Part shown: piece by piece, positions 17,845 to 25,522 of the stretch
How the letters are laid out: every line of letters begins with the position of its first letter
Numbering within the stretch: position 1 is the first letter of the stretch
DNA from: Amycolatopsis acididurans
Lineage (GTDB): Bacteria > Actinomycetota > Actinomycetes > Mycobacteriales > Pseudonocardiaceae
Direction: 5' to 3'
Assembly (NCBI RefSeq): GCF_012328925.1
Contig: NZ_JAAXLS010000005.1
Location: 124,001 to 188,000, forward strand
DNA length: 64,000 bases
Translations under genes and position numbers: made by a program
Notes under the pieces: model-generated
Seen by the model: the letters and a program-made list of their open reading frames with translations, nothing else
What the model was told of the DNA's origin: nothing
The model's database searches: none

Positions 17845-17896
17845 CCGCGGGCCGGTGCCGGTCGGGGGAGGGGAGTGCAACGGCACCGGCCCGCGG
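17845..17896. terminator. 16-bp perfect stem-loop
   Basis: The left arm (17845-17860) and right arm (17881-17896) are perfectly complementary over 16 bp around a 20-nt purine-rich loop. The stem is nearly all G/C. It lies between convergent transcripts and is probably a bidirectional terminator, but may be an independent structured repeat. Confidence 0.5.
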
Positions 17897-18044
17897 AGTT
17901 CTCGGGGTCGCCTTAGCGGGCGGGGCATGAGCGCAAGCTGCCGTCTGCAACTTCACAGCCAGCGCTCATGATGATCAACATAGCGGCGGATTGGGTGGTC
18001 CGCTAGGGGTTAGGTGTTACTTTTTTCGATTAATCCGCGAGTGG

Positions 18045-18437
18045 TCAGTGGGTCGCGACCTGCGGGATAAGCGCGTGCCGGCCGGTGGCTTCGGCGCTGC
18101 GGGTCTGCGTGGGCACGGCGGCCGAGGAGCGGCGCGCGGCTCGGCGCAGGTCCCGCTGCGGCGCGAGTCCGCCCGCGACGAGGTGCTCGTGTGCGACCTG
18201 CCAGACCGAGCACGGCGCCTTGCAGCGGTGCCACCGGGTGGAGCAGGTCGGGCAGTCGCCGCGCTCGTCGGGCTCGTGCTTCTCGAGCATCGCGCGCCAG
18301 CCTTCGGTGAGCCGGGGCAGCTCGGAGCGGGCAACCGACACCAGCGACTGGGCGTCCGCGCGGGTGGCGAGATCGGCGAGCATGTCCAGCCGCTCCCACA
18401 CCGCGTCGCGGAGGACCTTCCCTAGGATCTGATCCAC
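18045..18437 (-). CDS. Small hypothetical protein with CxxC...CxxxC zinc-ribbon-like motif
   Basis: A 130-residue protein I do not recognise. A helical N-terminal half is followed by CPTCSTRWHRCKAPC near residues 62-76, a cysteine/histidine cluster suited to zinc binding, then a basic Arg/Ala tail. The GTG start at 18437 lies 13 bp after the stop of the next small gene, with which it forms an operon. Both diverge from an XRE-type regulator gene, which hints at a link. The role is unknown. Confidence 0.6.
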   Translation of the reverse strand: MDQILGKVLRDAVWERLDMLADLATRADAQSLVSVARSELPRLTEGWRAMLEKHEPDERGDCPTCSTRWHRCKAPCSVWQVAHEHLVAGGLAPQRDLRRAARRSSAAVPTQTRSAEATGRHALIPQVATH

Positions 18438-18450
18438 GGAGAACTCACCG

Positions 18451-18825
18451 TCACCTTTCCGTAAGCTTCGCGGCTTCGTTGAGCGCCGCCCGCAACTGGC
18501 CGAGCTGGCCCGCGGTCAGTCGTGCGGTCTCACCGGGCGGGCCGACGAGCACCACCTGGTCGTCCTGCACGAGCACGGTCACGCACCGTTCGCGGTTGAT
18601 CATGTCGCCGCACTGCACACGCCATACCAGCTGCCCGCCTTCGTACCGGCGCACCTGCGCGGCGCGCGGGTCGGTGACCGCGGGCACCGCCGAGCGGGCC
18701 GCCAGGCCGGCGTGACCGGCGGGGCGCACGGGGCCCCTCATCGCCTGTGCGGTCGCACGTGCTGCCGGGATCGAGTCCAGGAACTCCACCGCGTCAACTC
18801 CGCTCTGTCGGTTCGGGTCTTGCAT
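18451..18825 (-). CDS. Small hypothetical protein, 124 aa
   Basis: I do not recognise this protein. It is predicted cytosolic, with an unstructured N-terminal third, a beta-rich centre (RRYEGGQLVWRVQCGDM...CVTVLVQDDQVVLVGPPGE) and a C-terminal helix with heptad-like leucines. The ATG at 18825 is used. It is first in a two-gene operon with the Cys-motif protein and divergent from the XRE-type regulator at 19083. The 257-bp gap to that gene must contain both promoters; an AT-richer patch near 18885-18900 is the likeliest place. Confidence 0.6.
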   Translation of the reverse strand: MQDPNRQSGVDAVEFLDSIPAARATAQAMRGPVRPAGHAGLAARSAVPAVTDPRAAQVRRYEGGQLVWRVQCGDMINRERCVTVLVQDDQVVLVGPPGETARLTAGQLGQLRAALNEAAKLTER

Positions 18826-19082
18826 GTCGCGTCTTGTCGTTGCTCTGTGTGATCGCGGGCAGTGCCCGGTCGCTCACGGAGAACTGATATCTAGATTGAG
18901 GTGAACCCGAGCGGAAGAGAAGCCGAACCGCCGTCATAGCGGCGACCGGCCCGGGTTCCACGGTAAGCGGTCGGGATAGTTCGGTCCGGCCGATCAGACT
19001 CGGCAAACGGCGTTTCGCGCGGTTGAATGGGTATGCCTACGCTGCGAATCGACGCCCAAGGTGGACTGTGAGGGGGCGCAAC

Positions 19083-20465
19083 ATGGATGCCAGTAGCGCT
19101 GCGGATGCCCGGCAGGGGCACCCGATCTCTGCTGATGTCTGGGAGAAGCGCGAGATGCGCGAGGCGCTCGCCGCGCGTGAAGTCAGTGCCGTCTACCGCA
19201 ACTTGCGGAAGGAAGGCATCTCCCAGCGTCAGATCGCCGCGCTGACCGGCCAGTCACAGTCCGAAGTGTCGGAGATCCTCAAGGGACGCCAGGTCATGGC
19301 CTATGACGTGCTGGCGCGGATCGCCGACGGCCTTGGCGTCCCCCGTGGATACATGGGCCTCGCCTACGACGAGGCCACCGAGATTCAGGTCGTCGGCGCA
19401 GCCGACGAGCAGCAGGCTGAGGAGGACGAGTCCGTGAAACGGCGGAACTTCCTCGCGCATGCCGCCCAGGTCACGATGGGCGCGGCGGTCTTCGGAACGT
19501 CGCCGCAGGCTTGGGGGGCTAGTCCCGCGAGGACGCCGGCACCGGGGCATATCGGGATGACCGATGTGCGCCAGGTGGAGGCCGCGACGAGGGCGTTGCG
19601 GGCACTCGATTACCAGTACGGCGGCGGTTTCTGCCGCGATGCCGTGGTGGCGCAGCTGTCCTGGGGACAGCAGATGCTGGACTCTTCGGCCACCAGCCCG
19701 GTCAAGTCCAGACTTTTCGTCGCGCTGGCCGACCTGCACAGTCTCGCGGGCTGGACCTCGTTCGACACCGGGCTGATGGACTCCGCGCGCGGGCATTTCG
19801 CGAACGCCCTCGAGCTGGCCAAACAGGGCGACAACAACCCGCTGGTGGCGAACATCCTGTACCGGATGGGCCGCGTCTACCTGCACCAGGAGGCGCCGAA
19901 CGACGCGCTGAAGCTGTTCCAGCTCGGCCAGATCGCGGCGCAGGAGTCCGGTTCGGAGCTGGCCATCGCGGTGCTCGCGGCCAACCAGGCCTGGGCCTAC
20001 GCGATGATGGAGAACGAGGAGCAGGCGTTCAAGCTGCTCGGACTGGCCAAGGACGAGTTCGCCCGCGCGAACCTCGCCGAGGCCGAGGACTGGGTCAAGT
20101 TCTTCAACGAGACCGACGTCTACGCCATGATCGGCACGGTGCACACGGTGCTCGCGCGCAAGGTGGACCTCAAGCACACCAAGTACGCGATTCCCGCGCT
20201 GACCAAGGCCGTCGGCGACTATGGCGAGGACATGCAGCGCAGCAAGACGTTCAACCTGAGCGCGCTGGCCACGAACCACCTGCTCGAGGGTGATATCGAC
20301 CACGGCGCCAGAGTGGGAAGGGCCGCGCTCGAGGCGGCCGAGGGGCTGAAGTCGGCCCGCGTCAAGGACCGCATGTTGCCCTTGAAGGAAGAGGCCGACA
20401 AGCGCAAGAACAACCCGGACGCCCGCGATCTGGCCGAGCGTCTCGGCACCTTCTACGCCGCCTGA
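19083..20465 (+). CDS. XRE-family transcriptional regulator with C-terminal TPR-like domain
   Basis: A 460-residue protein. An N-terminal helix-turn-helix (about residues 35-90; GISQRQIAALTGQSQSEVSEIL) is followed by a linker, a tandem-Arg-like segment KRRNFLAHAAQV and a long all-helical region with TPR-like pairs to the end. This architecture is that of the actinomycete NsdA-like regulators; the exact role is not known here. ATG 19083 is chosen because AGGGGG lies just upstream; another ATG 60 nt earlier has no ribosome site. It is divergent from the two small orphans and 26 bp ahead of the kinase-like gene. Confidence 0.8.
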   Translation: MDASSAADARQGHPISADVWEKREMREALAAREVSAVYRNLRKEGISQRQIAALTGQSQSEVSEILKGRQVMAYDVLARIADGLGVPRGYMGLAYDEATEIQVVGAADEQQAEEDESVKRRNFLAHAAQVTMGAAVFGTSPQAWGASPARTPAPGHIGMTDVRQVEAATRALRALDYQYGGGFCRDAVVAQLSWGQQMLDSSATSPVKSRLFVALADLHSLAGWTSFDTGLMDSARGHFANALELAKQGDNNPLVANILYRMGRVYLHQEAPNDALKLFQLGQIAAQESGSELAIAVLAANQAWAYAMMENEEQAFKLLGLAKDEFARANLAEAEDWVKFFNETDVYAMIGTVHTVLARKVDLKHTKYAIPALTKAVGDYGEDMQRSKTFNLSALATNHLLEGDIDHGARVGRAALEAAEGLKSARVKDRMLPLKEEADKRKNNPDARDLAERLGTFYAA

Positions 20466-20491
20466 CCAGGCGCCACCTTGGGGGCACCGTC

Positions 20492-21508
20492 GTGACCACC
20501 GAGAAATCCCGCCGCAGGCTCCGCGAACGCGGCGTCCGCGCACCCGGATCTCGGGTCGAGGCCGCTCCCGCCCGTCGTGCCCACAAGCACGTCCGGGACA
20601 GGTGCGGCACCGCCCCGGCCGCCGAAGGCCGTTTCACCAGGGAAAAGCTCGACGAGGCGCTGGCGCGGACCTGCGCCGTGCTCGGGCTCGACCACCGCGG
20701 CGCGCGGCTGCTGAGGTTCACCAACAACGCGGTCTACGCGCTGGCCGGCGCCCCCGTGGTGGTGCGGATCGTCGGTTCGCGGACGCTGCGCCACCGGGTG
20801 GCCAAGGTGGTGGCCGTCGCGCGGCATTTCGAGCGGCACGACATTCCCGCGATCCGCCTGCTTCCCAGTGTCGACCAGCCCTTGCACGTCGGCCAGCACG
20901 TGGTCACGGTGTGGCAGTACGTCGAACCGGTCGCCCGGCGCGCGAGCGCCGCCGACCTCGGGCGGCTGCTGCGCCGTGTGCACGAGCTGCCCACACCCGC
21001 CGACGTGCCGGAATGGGCGCCGCTGGCGGACGTGCGGGCCAGGGTCGCCGACGCCGAGGAGATCGACCCCGGTGACCGGCAATTCCTGCTGCACCGCTGC
21101 GCGGCGGTCGAGGCCGCGCTCGGCGAGCTGGAGTTTCCGCTGCCCAGGGGCCTGATCCACGGCGACGCGCATCCGGGCAACGTGATCGTCGGCGCCGGCG
21201 GTCCGGTGCTGTGCGATTTCGACTCGGCGAGCGTCGGGCCGAGGGAATGGGACCTGACACCGCTGGCCGTCGGCCGGGAGCGGTTCGGTGACCCCGCCGG
21301 GCGCTACCGGATGCTGGCCGACACCTACGGCTTCGACGTGGCCGCCTGGGAGGGCTTCGACGTGCTCAGGGCGGCCCGTGAGCTGAAGCTGACCACCAGC
21401 GTGCTGCCTATCCTGCGCAGCCATCCCGAGGTGCGTGGCGAGTTGCGCAAGCGGCTCGACGATCTGCGCTCGGGCCACAGCCACGGCCTGTGGGCTCGCT
21501 ACCGCTGA
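20492..21508 (+). CDS. APH-family (aminoglycoside phosphotransferase fold) kinase-like protein
   Basis: A 338-residue protein with the APH/choline-kinase catalytic core: HGDAHPGN (catalytic Asp225) and the metal-binding DFDSA (242-246). The N-terminal lobe is less conserved, with a VVVRI strand near residue 90 as the likely nucleotide lobe. About 50 basic residues precede the fold. It probably phosphorylates a small metabolite hydroxyl; the substrate, including any aminoglycoside, cannot be inferred. The GTG start follows GGGGG and is 26 bp after the regulator, so the two may be co-transcribed. Confidence 0.78.
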   Translation: MTTEKSRRRLRERGVRAPGSRVEAAPARRAHKHVRDRCGTAPAAEGRFTREKLDEALARTCAVLGLDHRGARLLRFTNNAVYALAGAPVVVRIVGSRTLRHRVAKVVAVARHFERHDIPAIRLLPSVDQPLHVGQHVVTVWQYVEPVARRASAADLGRLLRRVHELPTPADVPEWAPLADVRARVADAEEIDPGDRQFLLHRCAAVEAALGELEFPLPRGLIHGDAHPGNVIVGAGGPVLCDFDSASVGPREWDLTPLAVGRERFGDPAGRYRMLADTYGFDVAAWEGFDVLRAARELKLTTSVLPILRSHPEVRGELRKRLDDLRSGHSHGLWARYR

Positions 21509-21650
21509 AACCCGGTGACATTCGCCGATGGTTCGTGACCGCTTGTCGTTTGTGCATCTGCACGTGCATTTAGTAGTAAATTCGGCTCAACTAGTCACCC
21601 CGGATCGGACTAAGCGTCACTCGCAAGGTGCAATTTGCAGCTACAGCACG

Positions 21651-22673
21651 TTACGACGCCGGGGCGCGGGTCAGCACCACCGCGAACCCGAAGGCCAGTC
21701 CCATCACGGTGAGTTCGAGGCTCGCCCACATCGCCAGTGCGGTGCGCTCGTGCCGCATGATCCTCGGAATGAGCCGCCACCGCAGGTATCCGCCCAGCCC
21801 GCCGATCGCCGCCGCGCACACCATCTTGAGCACCACGAGCCTGCCGTAGGGCGTGCCGAACAGGCCGTGCCAGAACCCGATCGTCGGGTTCACCAGGATC
21901 TCCACGCCCGCATTGAACAGGCCGGTGACCACCGTGAGTGCCAGGCACAGCGTCGCGAGCTTGGAGAACCGCGGCAGCGCGTGGGCCAGCAGCGTGCGGT
22001 TCGTCGCGAGCAGTACTCCCATCGCGCCGAGCCCACCCGTCCAGGCGACGGCCGCCATTACGTGGAGTTCCATCGAGATCATCGTGTAGTCGTGGAAGTT
22101 CCAGTTCGACGCGTGTCCCGTGACCGGCAGCGGGAGCAGCGCGAACAGGCCCACCCCGACGCGCACCTCCGCGGGCACCTTCTCGCCGTGACGCAGCGCG
22201 AGCACGCCGAGTGCGGCATGGGCCAGCGCGAGCCCGGCGACCGCGAGCAGGGCCTTGCCCGCGCCGATCTCCACGACGTAAGCCCAGATGTCGCCGAAGC
22301 CGATCGTGCTGTGGCCGGGCCGGAACTCGACGGTCTGCAACACCAGTGTGACCAGCGCGGTGACCGCCCACAGCAAGGCGCTCGCGACCGCGGCGGGCCT
22401 GGCCACCGCGAGTACCGGCTCGGTCAGCTTCGGCCGGTCGTAACCGACGAGCACGGACAGCAGCGCCAGCCCGATCGTGGCGACCGCCGCGAGGTCGAGC
22501 ACCACGCGCACGACCGGGATCGCGACCGAGACCACCTCGCTCGCCTGCGCCACCCCCGGCACCGGCGCCGCCGCGGTGAGCGCGACGCCGATCAGCACCC
22601 CGGCGAGCGCGGCGGTGATCGCGGTGATCAGGGGCGGGTAGTTGACGCGCGAGGTGATCTCGGCCGGTTTCAT
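21651..22673 (-). CDS. copD: CopD-family copper resistance membrane protein
   Basis: A 340-residue integral membrane protein with about eight to nine hydrophobic segments and the CopD domain in its second half, where conserved His residues occur (GHASNWNFHD and MELHVMAAVAWTGGL). By family knowledge it moves copper across the cytoplasmic membrane together with the exported CopC. It is the last gene of the copper operon, 34 bp after copC. The 142-bp gap downstream to the convergent kinase gene is relatively AT-rich, with no clear terminator. Confidence 0.85.
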   Translation of the reverse strand: MKPAEITSRVNYPPLITAITAALAGVLIGVALTAAAPVPGVAQASEVVSVAIPVVRVVLDLAAVATIGLALLSVLVGYDRPKLTEPVLAVARPAAVASALLWAVTALVTLVLQTVEFRPGHSTIGFGDIWAYVVEIGAGKALLAVAGLALAHAALGVLALRHGEKVPAEVRVGVGLFALLPLPVTGHASNWNFHDYTMISMELHVMAAVAWTGGLGAMGVLLATNRTLLAHALPRFSKLATLCLALTVVTGLFNAGVEILVNPTIGFWHGLFGTPYGRLVVLKMVCAAAIGGLGGYLRWRLIPRIMRHERTALAMWASLELTVMGLAFGFAVVLTRAPAS

Positions 22674-22707
22674 GCCTCGACCGCTCCCCGCTGTGCTCCT
22701 CGCCGGG

Positions 22708-23238
22708 TCATTGCTCCGCGTTCCTGCCCATCCGCAACGCGACGGTCAGCCCGAGGCCGAGCAGCACGACCGCGCCGACGATCCACACCCACACCGGCAC
22801 GCCGCCGCCCGAGCCGCCGGACTGCGCGGCGGTGCCGGTCGCGGCGTTGGCACTGGCCGGCGTGCCGGTGCCCGCCTTGGTGAGGGTGAAGGTGTACTCG
22901 CCCTCGACGGCGTGCCCGTCGGCGGAGAGCACCCGGTACCCGACGGTGTAGGTGCCCGCCGGGCCGAGCGGCCGCATCGGTGCGCTGACCACGTTGCTGT
23001 TGATCTCCACGCTGCCCTCGGCCCACTGCGTGTTGCCGGGGCCGAGCACGGAGATCTGGTTGATGTCGCCGCCCTGCACCGGCGCGTCGAACGTCAGCGT
23101 GATCTTCGCGGGACCGGTTTCGAGGGAGGCGCCCTTGCCGGGATCGGTCGAGATCAGCACGTTGTGCGCCAATGCCGGGGTGGCCATGCCGAGCATGGCG
23201 GCCGCCGTGAGCGCCAGGGTCGCGAGCACCTTACGCAT
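22708..23238 (-). CDS. copC: CopC-domain exported copper-binding protein
   Basis: A 176-residue protein. A signal peptide (about residues 1-25) ends before an AH junction, so the mature chain begins HNVLISTDP, placing the copper-liganding His at its N-terminus as in CopC. The Ig-like CopC domain follows (family sequences ITLTFDAPV and YRVLSADGHAVEG), then a Thr/Ala/Gly linker and a C-terminal membrane anchor. Start ATG 23238 overlaps the end of the YcnI gene by 8 bp; the frame upstream of it is open but overlaps ycnI. Confidence 0.87.
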   Translation of the reverse strand: MRKVLATLALTAAAMLGMATPALAHNVLISTDPGKGASLETGPAKITLTFDAPVQGGDINQISVLGPGNTQWAEGSVEINSNVVSAPMRPLGPAGTYTVGYRVLSADGHAVEGEYTFTLTKAGTGTPASANAATGTAAQSGGSGGGVPVWVWIVGAVVLLGLGLTVALRMGRNAEQ

Positions 23239-23974
23239 TGGACTTGCCCGCCTTGCGCGAACGCAGCACCGCACCGCCGCCGACGCCGAGGCCGAGCGCC
23301 CCGACGATCAGTCCGGCACCGCCGAGCCAGCGTGCGGTGTCGTCGGTGCCGCTGCTGCCGCCGGAACCGCTCTCGCCCGAGCCGGAGGCCATGGCGGCGT
23401 GGTCGTCGCCGCCCGCGGACGCGGCGGCCAGCTTGACCGTCGGCGCCGGGTGCTCCGGCTCCGCACCGCCGGTGGACACCTGGTCCCAGCTCACGACCTG
23501 GCCGTTGTCGTAGGTCTGGATCGCGGGCAGCACCAGCTCATCCACAGTGGACGGAAGCGTGGACGCGGTGATCTCGAAGTCCTGGTACTCCGCGTCGCCC
23601 TTGGCGATCCCGGAGCCCGGCTGCGCGGTGAACACGATCTTCGTGACCGGGTTGGTCACATCGAGGTTCTTGCCGTTCTTCACCGGTGCGGGCAGCTGGG
23701 TCTTGGTGACCTCGGCGGTCCAGCCCGGAACGGGCTTGTAGCGAACGGAACTGAGTGCGTACTCGGGTTTGAAGTCGATCTCGACCTTGGTGGTCCCGGC
23801 GTCGGCCTCCTCGTTGGGGACGCGCAGCACGATGGCTCCGCTGCCGCCCTTCTGCGGTTCGCTGCCGTAGATGTCGGCCGTGACGTGCGCCGAGGCGACG
23901 CCCGCGCCGAGCAGGCCGGTTGCGCCGAAGGCGACCGCGACGACGGTCGCGCGCAGCGCGCGATGAGTAGACAT
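23231..23974 (-). CDS. YcnI-like (DUF1775) exported copper-binding protein
   Basis: A 247-residue protein. A signal peptide ends ASA before HVTADIYG, leaving an N-terminal His, the copper ligand known in YcnI. The DUF1775 beta domain has IVLRVPNEEADAGTTKVEI and a VPGWTAEV tryptophan region. A Ser/Gly-rich linker leads to a C-terminal membrane helix and basic tail. Start ATG 23974 is used because it begins the signal peptide; upstream codons in frame look like leader DNA. It is probably the periplasm-side partner of CopC and CopD. Confidence 0.87.
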   Translation of the reverse strand: MSTHRALRATVVAVAFGATGLLGAGVASAHVTADIYGSEPQKGGSGAIVLRVPNEEADAGTTKVEIDFKPEYALSSVRYKPVPGWTAEVTKTQLPAPVKNGKNLDVTNPVTKIVFTAQPGSGIAKGDAEYQDFEITASTLPSTVDELVLPAIQTYDNGQVVSWDQVSTGGAEPEHPAPTVKLAAASAGGDDHAAMASGSGESGSGGSSGTDDTARWLGGAGLIVGALGLGVGGGAVLRSRKAGKSNA

Positions 23975-24035
23975 GAAGGTGCATGCTCCTGAATGTGTTG
24001 GGGCCAGCGCGTTGCGCTGGAGTGAAAGAGGAATT

Positions 24036-24560
24036 TCAGGAGCAGCACGGCGGGCCGCGGCGGCCGTGAACACGTTTTAACAGCACCGACATCAGCGGGA
24101 CGTCCGGTGCGCAGACGACGGGTGCCGGGGCCGGTCCGGCCGGGACGGGTGGTTGTCCCCGGACGACGAGCGGCAGCAGCCCCAGCCGGGACACCGCCAC
24201 CCGCAGCATCCACTCGGCACGCGCCACCAGCAGTGCGGTGACCGCGGTCGCCGTCGCGTGCGTGAGGTACATGTCGGCGTGTGCCGGGCCCATGTGCCCC
24301 GCGAGCTCGGTCAGCACGAGGTGCATGGCGGCCTGCGCCACGCCGAGGACGGCGAGGATGCCGAGTGGTCCGCGGACCTTCTCCGCCAGCGCAGACCCCG
24401 TCCAGCCGACGAGTGCGGTCAGCAGCAGCGTCAGCGCCGTGTTGGGCAGTTCGCCGTCGGCCAGTGCGTGTGCGGTGACGGCCAGTCCGGCCGAGCTGGA
24501 CGCGAGCAGGACACCACGCACGGTGCGAAAGCCACCATGCGATCGGGGGTCTTTGCTCAC
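24036..24560 (-). CDS. Four-helix membrane protein with C-terminal CysCys tail, copper operon
   Basis: A 174-residue integral membrane protein with four hydrophobic segments between about residues 12 and 125, His residues at helix ends (AMHLVL, HMGPAHADMYLTHA) and a tail that ends RRGPPCCS. I know no name for it, but its place as first gene of the copC/copD operon, and the terminal cysteine pair, suggest metal handling. The GTG at 24560 is chosen: it lies 6 nt after TAGGCT (24567-24572), a leaderless start; an in-frame GTG at 24566 abuts that box. Confidence 0.65.
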   Translation of the reverse strand: MSKDPRSHGGFRTVRGVLLASSSAGLAVTAHALADGELPNTALTLLLTALVGWTGSALAEKVRGPLGILAVLGVAQAAMHLVLTELAGHMGPAHADMYLTHATATAVTALLVARAEWMLRVAVSRLGLLPLVVRGQPPVPAGPAPAPVVCAPDVPLMSVLLKRVHGRRGPPCCS

Positions 24561-24566
24561 CCGCAC

Positions 24567-24874
24567 AGCCTAGGAGACGCGCCAAGACGATCACGAGCTT
24601 GTCTCATGTGGTGAGCGCTACGTCGGCGCGTGTCGCCGGAAAAAGGTGAAAAAAGGTTATCTTTCCTGGTCAGGTGTCATGCGAACGAGCGACACAGGGG
24701 ACTTTGGACGGTCGCGATAGTTGCTCACCGCCATGTTTTGCGGAACGGTGAGCTGGCCATTAACCAACGCAGTCGGTCTACGGGGGTCCGCACTGACGTG
24801 CTGAACAGGGCGCTCCCATGCCCGGCTCGTTGGTCCGAACGAGTGACCTGGATCGGGAGGGAGGGGCGCCCCGC
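24567..24874. other. 308-bp divergent region with leader structure before the solute importer
   Basis: Between the copper operon and the OpuC-type operon. It contains TAGGCT (copper operon -10 on the minus strand) and, toward the importer, an 8-bp inverted repeat GCTCACCG/CGGTGAGC at 24723-24753. The GGGAGGGAGGGG ribosome site at 24855-24866 belongs to the first permease. No ORF is supported. I looked for a c-di-AMP (ydaO) riboswitch and did not recognise its conserved pieces. Confidence 0.5.
24723..24753 (+). promoter_or_regulatory. Stem-loop in the leader of the OpuC-type operon
   Basis: The perfect 8-bp arms GCTCACCG (24723-24730) and CGGTGAGC (24746-24753) can pair around 15 nt, with CCGC/GCGG as an alternative inner pairing. 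It lies about 120 bp before the permease start, either as operator or mRNA structure. Confidence 0.35.
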
Positions 24875-25522
24875 GTGAACCTGTTCGAGTACGTGGCAGA
24901 CCGGTGGAGCAGGCTTTCGTTGCAGGCGTGGCTCCACGTCAGCGAGGTCGTGCAGGCCACAGTCATCGCCGCCGTGTTGGGCGTGCTCATCGGAGTCGCG
25001 GTCTACCGCAGCCCGATCGGATCGGCGTTGGCCACCGCGCTGGCCAGCACGATCCTGACCATTCCGTCGTTCGCGCTGATCGGGCTGCTGATCCCGATCG
25101 TCGGGCTGGGTGTCGCGCCCAGCATGATCCCGCTGGTCGTCTACGCGCTGCTGCCGATCGTGCGCAACACGATCGTCGGCCTCGGCGGCGTCGATCCCGC
25201 GGTCACCGACGCCGCGAAGGGCATCGGGATGGGCCGCTTCGGCGTGCTCACCCGTGTCGAACTGCGGCTCGCCTGGCCGGCGATCCTCGCCGGGATGCGT
25301 GTCGCAACCCAGATGCTGATGGGCATCGCGGTGATCGCCGCGTACGCGAAGGGACCCGGCCTCGGTTCCGAGGTGATCTCCGGGCTGACCCGCGCGGGCA
25401 GTGCGAACGCGACCAACCAGGCTCTCGCCGGAACGATCGGCGTCGTGATCCTCGCGCTGATCCTCGACGGCATCTACGTCCTCATCGCCCGCTTCACCGT
25501 GCCAAGGGGTGTCCGTGTCTGA
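24875..25522 (+). CDS. OpuC/ProW-type glycine betaine/choline ABC permease
   Basis: A 215-residue permease with about five membrane segments, VVYALLPIVRNTIVGLGGVDPAV and the EAA-like AAKGIGMGRFGVLTRVELRLAWP loop. This is the OpuCB/D, ProW family moving quaternary ammonium osmoprotectants. GTG 24875 is chosen because it follows GGGAGGGAGGGG by 8 nt; an upstream in-frame ATG lacks a site. The gene overlaps the ATPase start and is first of a four-gene operon (permease, ATPase, permease, binding protein). Confidence 0.85.
   Translation: MNLFEYVADRWSRLSLQAWLHVSEVVQATVIAAVLGVLIGVAVYRSPIGSALATALASTILTIPSFALIGLLIPIVGLGVAPSMIPLVVYALLPIVRNTIVGLGGVDPAVTDAAKGIGMGRFGVLTRVELRLAWPAILAGMRVATQMLMGIAVIAAYAKGPGLGSEVISGLTRAGSANATNQALAGTIGVVILALILDGIYVLIARFTVPRGVRV

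Larger units (their letters stand above)
17693..18044. other. 352-bp gap between convergent transcripts, hairpin-rich
   Basis: Downstream of the MFS gene and of the minus-strand orphan at 18045, so both transcripts end here. It holds two strong GC hairpins (17769-17787 and 17845-17896). The remainder, including an AT-richer patch near 18015-18040, shows no coding bias or ribosome site on either strand. Confidence 0.5.

Noticed and set aside
21528..22883. 451-codon plus-strand frame opposite copD and copC
   Set aside because: Translates to Arg/His-rich low-complexity sequence; the minus-strand genes carry the copper-family motifs.
24567..24874. c-di-AMP (ydaO) riboswitch upstream of the osmoprotectant operon
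   Set aside because: The known conserved segments of that riboswitch could not be found; only a simple hairpin is present.
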